From Abditibacteriota bacterium (GTDB taxonomy: Bacteria > Armatimonadota > UBA5829), in contig JAGDDM010000008.1 of the NCBI GenBank assembly GCA_017958015.1, positions 1-10,639 of the forward strand: 10,639 nt of DNA. Reading direction: 5' to 3'. The position numbers were made by a program, and so were the translations under genes. Below are positions 5,907 to 10,639 of this stretch, piece by piece. How positions within the stretch are numbered: position 1 is the stretch's first letter; each line of letters opens with the position of its first letter. A model generated the notes under the pieces. It did no database searches, had not been told where the DNA came from, and saw nothing but the letters and a program-made list of their open reading frames with translations.

Positions 5907-7700
5907 ATGAAAGATTTTATCGACAGAATACAATCGGATATACTTGTGGGCGACGGCGCCATGGGCACGGCGCTTATGTCTTTGGGCGCGCCCGAGGGAG
6001 CGGCCCTTGAGCGGCTCAATCTGACGGACCCGGAGAAGGTCTCCGCCGTCCACCGGGGCTACGCCGAGGCGGGCAGCGGCATCGTTGAGACAAACACCTT
6101 CGCCGCCAACCGCTACACCGCCGCCAAGTACGGCTTTGAGAAGGACCTTGAGGCCGTAATCGCCGCCGGAGTAAAGCTTGCCCGGCAGGCGGTGCCCGCC
6201 GACGTGTACGTGGCCGGTTCCGTGGGTCCCATCGCTCTCTACGACGACGAGGAACTGTCCGACGAGGAAAAATACCGCATATTCGCCGAGCAGGCCGCTC
6301 TTCTCCGGGAGGCCGGGGCGGACGTGATTATATGCGAAAGCTTTTCCGTCCTCGCGGACGCGGAAATCGCCGTTCGGGCCGCCGTTGCCGCCGGACTTCC
6401 GGTTATAGGTCAGGCGTCCTTTGACGGCGAGGGACGAACCGAGTGCGGAGCCTCCGCCAAAACGGTGGCTTCCCGACTGAGGGACGCCGGGGCTGTCTGC
6501 GTGGGCGCCAACTGCGGCCACGGAGCCGTGTCCGTCATCGAGGCGGTGCGCCAAATGGCTCCTCTGGGACTGCCCATGAGCGCCTACATGAATGCCGGTT
6601 TCCCTTCCAGAGTGGCCAACAGGCTCATGTATATGTCCTCACCGGAGTACATGGGGCGCAGAGCTGTTGAACTGGCCCAATCCGGCGCGAAGATTATCGG
6701 CGGCTGCTGCGGCACCAACGTCGAAACCGTTCGGGCCATCGCGGAAGCCTTGAGGTCCCGCGAGGGCGCCTACGGCAGAGTTTATTCCGTCGAGCGGCGG
6801 AAAACGGAGGTGGCGGCCCCCTTCAAAGCCGCGGAAAAGACAATTCCCGAGGACTGCCGAATTCTCACGGAGCTGGATCCGCCCACGGACACGGACATGT
6901 CCTCCTTCCTGGCCGCCGCCGACGCTTTCAAAGAGGCCGGGGCGGACTGCGTAACGATTTCCGACAACCCCCTGGCTTCCATGCGGGTGGACATATTGGC
7001 CGCCTCCGCCGCCGTCATAAAGCACTGCGGCATGCCGGTTTTGCCCCACCTGACAGCCAGAGACAGAAACAAAATCGCCGTGCGCTCCGCCATTTTGGGC
7101 GCCCACGTGTTGGGAATAAGAAACATTTTGTGCGTTACCGGCGACCCGGTGCGGCTCTGCGGTTCGGGGGGCACGGGGGTTTTCAACGTGAACTCCATCG
7201 GCGTCTGCGAGATGCTCACCGCCTTCAACACCGCCGGACGGGAGGACAACCCGGACTTCGCGGTCATCAATCCGGGCGTGGCTTTCAATCCCGGCGCCGC
7301 CTCACCGGAAAGCGCGGCCAAGAGGCTCCGAAAGAAAAAGGACGCCGGGGCGAAGTTTGCCCTCACTCAGCCGGTTTACGAACCGGATAAGTTTTTGCGG
7401 GCCATGGAGGAAGTCGCGAAGGCCGGCGCGGATATGCCCGTATATCTGGGAATCATGCCCTTCGCTTCCTTCAAAAACGCGGATTTCATACACAACGAGG
7501 TGCCGGGAATAGACGTGCCGGAGGATCTGCGGACCCTCATGGCTTCCTATTCCGACAGGGCGGACCAGCGAAAGGCCGCCGCCGAGTACTGCGTCAAAAC
7601 CGCCCTGGCTCTGGCGGACTGCGTCCGGGGATTCTATCTCATTCCCCAGCGTAACAGAGCGGAGCTGATAACGCCGGTTATTAAGGCTCTGGAAAATTAG
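5907..7700 (+). CDS. yitJ: Bifunctional homocysteine S-methyltransferase / 5,10-methylenetetrahydrofolate reductase
   Basis: The product is 597 residues, close to Bacillus YitJ. The N-terminal half (about 1-285) is the zinc-dependent homocysteine methyltransferase barrel: GDGAMGTAL (15-23), ETNTFAANRY (61-70), GQASFDGEGRTECG, and the three zinc-binding cysteines Cys203 in GANCGHG and Cys267-Cys268 in IIGGCCGT. The C-terminal half (about 315-595) is a MetF-type flavin barrel: LTELDPPTDTD (320-330, with the family Glu323), DCVTISDNP, PHLTARDRN (380-388), ILCVTGDPVR (407-416), KFALTQPVY and LGIMP. It makes methyl-tetrahydrofolate or supplies/uses methyl groups for methionine synthesis in the cytoplasm. 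A stand-alone methyltransferase half of this type lacks the cobalamin domain of MetH. ATG 5907 is the only start before the GDGAMGT motif and has no ribosome-binding site, in line with a leaderless transcript. The PHP gene follows 21 bp after the stop. Confidence 0.93.
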   Translation: MKDFIDRIQSDILVGDGAMGTALMSLGAPEGAALERLNLTDPEKVSAVHRGYAEAGSGIVETNTFAANRYTAAKYGFEKDLEAVIAAGVKLARQAVPADVYVAGSVGPIALYDDEELSDEEKYRIFAEQAALLREAGADVIICESFSVLADAEIAVRAAVAAGLPVIGQASFDGEGRTECGASAKTVASRLRDAGAVCVGANCGHGAVSVIEAVRQMAPLGLPMSAYMNAGFPSRVANRLMYMSSPEYMGRRAVELAQSGAKIIGGCCGTNVETVRAIAEALRSREGAYGRVYSVERRKTEVAAPFKAAEKTIPEDCRILTELDPPTDTDMSSFLAAADAFKEAGADCVTISDNPLASMRVDILAASAAVIKHCGMPVLPHLTARDRNKIAVRSAILGAHVLGIRNILCVTGDPVRLCGSGGTGVFNVNSIGVCEMLTAFNTAGREDNPDFAVINPGVAFNPGAASPESAAKRLRKKKDAGAKFALTQPVYEPDKFLRAMEEVAKAGADMPVYLGIMPFASFKNADFIHNEVPGIDVPEDLRTLMASYSDRADQRKAAAEYCVKTALALADCVRGFYLIPQRNRAELITPVIKALEN

Positions 7701-7721
7701 ATTAAGGCAAAAGGTACGATT

Positions 7722-9299
7722 ATGAAAACATATTACGTCTCTCCCGCAGGTTCCGACGAAACCGGAACCGGAACGAAAGAAAACCCCTTCGCCTCCATAG
7801 GCAGAGCCGACGAGTTGCGGCTTCTGCTGCCCGGCGACGTGGTGTCCGTGGCTCCGGGCAGATACGACAATCTGTTCCTGTCGGAATGTTACGGCACCGC
7901 GGAAAAACCGGTTACATACAAAGCCGAGGGCGAGGTTTTCATCAGCGGTGAAACGGACATTGCAACCGGCGTCTACATCGTTCTGGAGGGCTTCACCTTC
8001 GACATCGGCAACGTTGTTTTCGACGATGAGCCTCAGGGCTGCGTTGTCCGCGACTGCTTCTTCGACGTCAAGATGGGCAGAGTCTGCGTCGAGTTCAACG
8101 AAGGCGAGAACTGCCGCTTCGAGAATAACACCGTCAAGGCCAACGACCTTGAAGCCCTTTGTTCCGTATCATCCCCCGGACGAATAGACTTCGCCGGCAA
8201 CAAAGTCGAGGGGGGCGAGCTTAAGGAGATTAAATACCTCTGCGCCTATCCCGACACCCACTTTCCCAACACGGAAAACCACTTCACCCTTCAGGGTGAC
8301 TTTCACGTTCACACCTCCGACGGCAGCGACGGCAAAAACACCACCGAGGAACGGATGGCGGAGGCCAAGGCAAGGGGCTTGGACGTTATCGCCGTAACCG
8401 ACCACGGCTGGGTTGTGGCGGAACGGAAATACGCGAAGAAGCAGCGGGAAAAAGCTCAAAAACTCGCCGACGAGCTGGGGCTCATCTACATGCCCGGCTT
8501 CGAGACCGGCCTCAAATTCCCGCCCCTGAACGGCAGAGAGCATATCGTGGTGTTCGACACCGACGAAGATCCGGTTGATTTCGACCACGGACTTACCGAG
8601 GACGGCGGCGAGCATGATTATATGAAGCGGATAGAGTACCTGAACGAAAAGGGCGCCTTCATCATCTGGCCCCACCCGGACAGCGACTATCCCGGCATCG
8701 AGCTGGCGGACGAGCTGGCACGGGAGCCCATAAAGAAGCTTATCGAAAAGGGCCTTATCAAAGGCGTGGAACTTATCAACGGCGACACCGCCGAATATCC
8801 CTCCCAATATTGGGGCGAGCGGTACACCCGGCAGGCGGGACCCCGAGGCGGATGTCTGTGGATGAGAGTCATGGACTACGCCGTGAAGCACAACCTGGCC
8901 GTGTTTTCAAACACCGACGCCCACAACGCTCTCATCCCTTGCTATACCCTTATTCTCGCCAAGGAACGCACCCGGAAGGGCGTTCGGGAGGCTCTGGAAG
9001 CGGGCCGCACCGCGGCCTATTTCGAGGACATCCTCTGGGCCCGGCAGGACGTGGCGGAGGAACTCATAAAAGCCATGGCCCCCTTCAACCGCTACATCGC
9101 CGATGAGGGCCGCCACATCGTGAAAGCGACATTCACCAACACCTCTCCCATGATTCTCATGCCGGAGATTGACGGCCACGTGTTCGCCATACAGCCCTAC
9201 GAGTCGTTGCGCCTCATCGCCGAGTTCGACGAACCCATGAAGGTGAAGTGGACGAATATTTTTGTCGGCACCGACAAGTGCCTTGAGATGGATTATTGA
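7722..9299 (+). CDS. Fusion protein: beta-helix-like (DUF1565-type) N-terminus and PHP phosphoesterase domain
   Basis: The product is 525 residues with no signal peptide or membrane segment. Residues 1-30 (MKTYYVSPAGSDETGTG, then NPFASIGRAD) match the opening of secreted parallel beta-helix proteins ('yYVsp.GsD...GT...PfaTi..A'). Residues about 40-165 continue as short strand repeats, with cysteines at 107, 112, 122, 131 and 147. A PHP domain starts near 190: DFHVHTSDGSDG (His195, His197), VTDHG (Asp227, His228), GFETG (Glu261), REH (His274), WPHPDSD (His318) and SNTDAH (Asp399, His401). These are the expected metal ligands, so a di- or trinuclear metal phosphoesterase is likely active. The last 90 residues may form a small beta domain. 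Substrate unknown. A short spacer after the methyltransferase/reductase gene and a weak AAAAGG site (7709-7714) suggest co-transcription. Clear paralogue of the gene at 9477. Confidence 0.88.
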   Translation: MKTYYVSPAGSDETGTGTKENPFASIGRADELRLLLPGDVVSVAPGRYDNLFLSECYGTAEKPVTYKAEGEVFISGETDIATGVYIVLEGFTFDIGNVVFDDEPQGCVVRDCFFDVKMGRVCVEFNEGENCRFENNTVKANDLEALCSVSSPGRIDFAGNKVEGGELKEIKYLCAYPDTHFPNTENHFTLQGDFHVHTSDGSDGKNTTEERMAEAKARGLDVIAVTDHGWVVAERKYAKKQREKAQKLADELGLIYMPGFETGLKFPPLNGREHIVVFDTDEDPVDFDHGLTEDGGEHDYMKRIEYLNEKGAFIIWPHPDSDYPGIELADELAREPIKKLIEKGLIKGVELINGDTAEYPSQYWGERYTRQAGPRGGCLWMRVMDYAVKHNLAVFSNTDAHNALIPCYTLILAKERTRKGVREALEAGRTAAYFEDILWARQDVAEELIKAMAPFNRYIADEGRHIVKATFTNTSPMILMPEIDGHVFAIQPYESLRLIAEFDEPMKVKWTNIFVGTDKCLEMDY

Positions 9300-9309
9300 A
9301 TATATTTTA

Positions 9310-9456
9310 TTAGGTGTTAGGTTTCAGGTTTTAGGTTTTAGGTAATGTGTCGGCAAAGCCGACGATTATAAAACCCGCATTATATAATCCGTTCGGCGTA
9401 AGCCGAACACCGGACCTAATAACCTAATAACCCAATAACCTAAAACCTAATATAAT
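9310..9456. repeat. Composite intergenic repeat, copy B, with telomere-like inverted arms
   Basis: The left arm (9310-9345) is made of TTAGGT-type units of six to eight bases (TTAGGTG, TTAGGTTTCAGG, TTAGGTTTTAGG). Then come hairpin 1 TGTCGGC-aaa-GCCGAC (9348-9363), TATAATCC (9383-9390), hairpin 2 GTTCGGC-gtaa-GCCGAAC (9391-9408), and a right arm (9414-9450) of CCTAATAA/CCTAAAA units, the reverse complement of the left-arm motif. TATAAT (9451-9456) ends it. The arms could pair into one long imperfect hairpin with the two small ones at its tip. The central part matches copy A at 5734-5849. TATAAT 9451-9456 could be a -10 for the next gene but has no recognisable -35. Confidence 0.75.
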
Positions 9457-9476
9457 TCAAATACAAAGAGGAAATT

Positions 9477-10639
9477 ATGTCAGTATATTACGTATCGCCC
9501 ACCGGATGCGACAAAACCGGCGACGGCTCCAAAGAAAAGCCCTTCGCCACCATAGGCAGAGCCGACGAGTTGAAACTTCTCTCGGCGGGGGACGTTGTCC
9601 TCGTTGCCGCGGGAGAGTACGATTCCGTTGTTCACCGGTTCGCTTCCGGCACAATCCGCCGCCGGATAACCTACAAAGCCTACGGCGTCGTTCGGATTGC
9701 CGGTGAAGCGTCTTTCGGCACTTTTGAGTATCCCGCGTCTTATATCACCCTTGAGGGCTTTGTTTTCGCCGGCGGCTCCGTTGATTTTGCCGGTTCGCCC
9801 CAGGGATGCGCCGTTGAAAACTGCGTTTTCGAGCTTACGGGCCGCAAAGTCTGCGCCGCCTTCAATTTGGGAGACCGGTGCGTGTTCGCCGGCAACACCG
9901 TAAAGGCGGATGAGAGCCTCGTCGCTCTCTGCTCGGTGTGTTCTCCCGGCCGGACGGCGGTTAGGGACAACAATGTCTCCGGCGGAACCCCCAGGGATAT
10001 TTATTTCGAGTATGTGGGCGCGGAGCATAATCATTTTCCGAACACGGAAAAACATATAACCCTTCAGGGCGACTTTCACATACATACTTCCGAAGGCAGT
10101 GACGGCAAAGTCACTACCCGGGACAGATTTTACGAAGCCAAACGGAACGGCATCGACGTGCTGGCCTTGACCGACCACGGTTGCGATCTTGCCAACCGTG
10201 ACTACATCGAGGAACAGCGGAAGTACGCCGGGAAACTTTCCGAGGAAACCGGCGTAATATATATACGCGGTTTCGAGACGGGTCTGGCCTACGATCCCCT
10301 GAACTGGCGGGAGCACCTTGTGGCCATCGGCAGCGACGCCTATGCCAAGGTCTGCGACCACCACCTCAAAGAGGACGGCGGCGAGGACGACTACTTCAAA
10401 CGTCTCAAGGAGCTGAAGGAGCAGGGCGCTTTTATCGTTTGGGCCCACCCGGACAGCGACTATCCCGGCATCGAACTGGCGGACAGCTTTGCCCGGGAGC
10501 CCTTCAAAAAGGCCCTGGACAGCGGCCTTATACAGGGTGTCGAGATTGTAAACGGCGCCGTGGGGTATAACCCTGAGGGTTACTGGGGCGACAGATATTA
10601 CTTCAAGGGACCCCGGGGCGCGTCGGAGTTTTCAAGGCT
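9477..10639 (+). CDS. Second beta-helix/PHP fusion protein, 3' end cut by window edge
   Basis: An uninterrupted frame runs from ATG 9477 to the window end, 387 codons with no stop. The start is supported by AGAGGAAA (9467-9474) just upstream. It begins MSVYYVSPTGCDKTGDG and is colinear with the preceding gene's product throughout, including the beta-helix-like N-terminus with five cysteines at matching places (111, 116, 126, 135, 152) plus one extra (155). The PHP domain has HIHTSEGSDG (His201, His203), LTDHG (Asp233, His234), GFETG (Glu267), REH (His280) and WAHPDSDYPGIELAD (His324); the final Asp/His pair would lie beyond the edge. The product has no signal peptide. Antisense frames here are shadows. 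It is a tandem duplicate that has diverged well beyond recent copying, separated from its partner by repeat copy B. Function unknown; presumably a metal-dependent phosphoesterase. Confidence 0.9.
   Translation, partial: MSVYYVSPTGCDKTGDGSKEKPFATIGRADELKLLSAGDVVLVAAGEYDSVVHRFASGTIRRRITYKAYGVVRIAGEASFGTFEYPASYITLEGFVFAGGSVDFAGSPQGCAVENCVFELTGRKVCAAFNLGDRCVFAGNTVKADESLVALCSVCSPGRTAVRDNNVSGGTPRDIYFEYVGAEHNHFPNTEKHITLQGDFHIHTSEGSDGKVTTRDRFYEAKRNGIDVLALTDHGCDLANRDYIEEQRKYAGKLSEETGVIYIRGFETGLAYDPLNWREHLVAIGSDAYAKVCDHHLKEDGGEDDYFKRLKELKEQGAFIVWAHPDSDYPGIELADSFAREPFKKALDSGLIQGVEIVNGAVGYNPEGYWGDRYYFKGPRGASEFSR

Noticed and set aside
9383..9388. TATAAT inside the composite repeat as a promoter -10 (also 5782-5787 and 5844-5849)
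   Set aside because: No -35 box is found 16-19 bases upstream in any of the three cases; they are recorded as parts of the repeat.
9480..10448. Antisense open frame of 322 residues at the end of the window
   Set aside because: It lies opposite the clear PHP fusion frame, whose conserved motifs establish the coding strand.

Overview
The window is 10.6 kb of GC-rich bacterial chromosome carrying nine protein genes (two cut by the window edges), one tRNA-Arg(UCG), and two intergenic stretches built of short hairpins and degenerate repeats. A PEP-CTERM protein ending in VPEPAT, a hydrophobic stretch and a basic tail points to a diderm with an exosortase system. Such systems are known in Verrucomicrobiota/Lentisphaerota, Planctomycetota, Armatimonadota-like lineages and many Proteobacteria. 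The phylum cannot be decided from this window. Promoters are easy to read: TTGAnn, 17-18 bases, then TAnAAT.

Layout. 1-315: C-terminal part of a flavodoxin-fold/NADPH-dependent FMN reductase-like protein. 312-755 (minus): small membrane-anchored NTF2-like protein, tail-to-tail with the first gene. 790-1446: histidine phosphatase of the phosphoglycerate mutase superfamily. 1532-2020: stand-alone NADAR (YbiA-like) N-glycosidase gene, clearly more AT-rich than its neighbours. 2106-2181 (minus): tRNA-Arg. 2298-4814: exported protein of 838 residues made almost wholly of TPR repeats. 4871-5521 (minus): PEP-CTERM surface protein, convergent with the TPR gene across one terminator. 5522-5906: promoter of the PEP-CTERM gene, an array of small hairpins, a composite repeat and the promoter of the next gene. 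5907-7700: bifunctional homocysteine S-methyltransferase/methylenetetrahydrofolate reductase (YitJ type). 7722-9299: fusion of a beta-helix-like domain and a PHP phosphoesterase, 21 bp downstream and probably co-transcribed. 9300-9476: second copy of the composite repeat. 9477-10639: a second, diverged copy of the beta-helix/PHP fusion, running off the window.

Most genes look like unrelated single units. The coherent unit is 5907 to the end: a one-carbon/methionine enzyme followed by two paralogous beta-helix-PHP proteins separated by a repeat element. The points most worth following are the PHP fusion family with its conserved cysteines and no signal peptide, the repeated hairpin/heptamer element in front of two genes of this cluster, two genes whose promoters predict leaderless mRNAs, and two near-identical TTGACA-18-TAGAAT promoters in front of the two genes for exported proteins.
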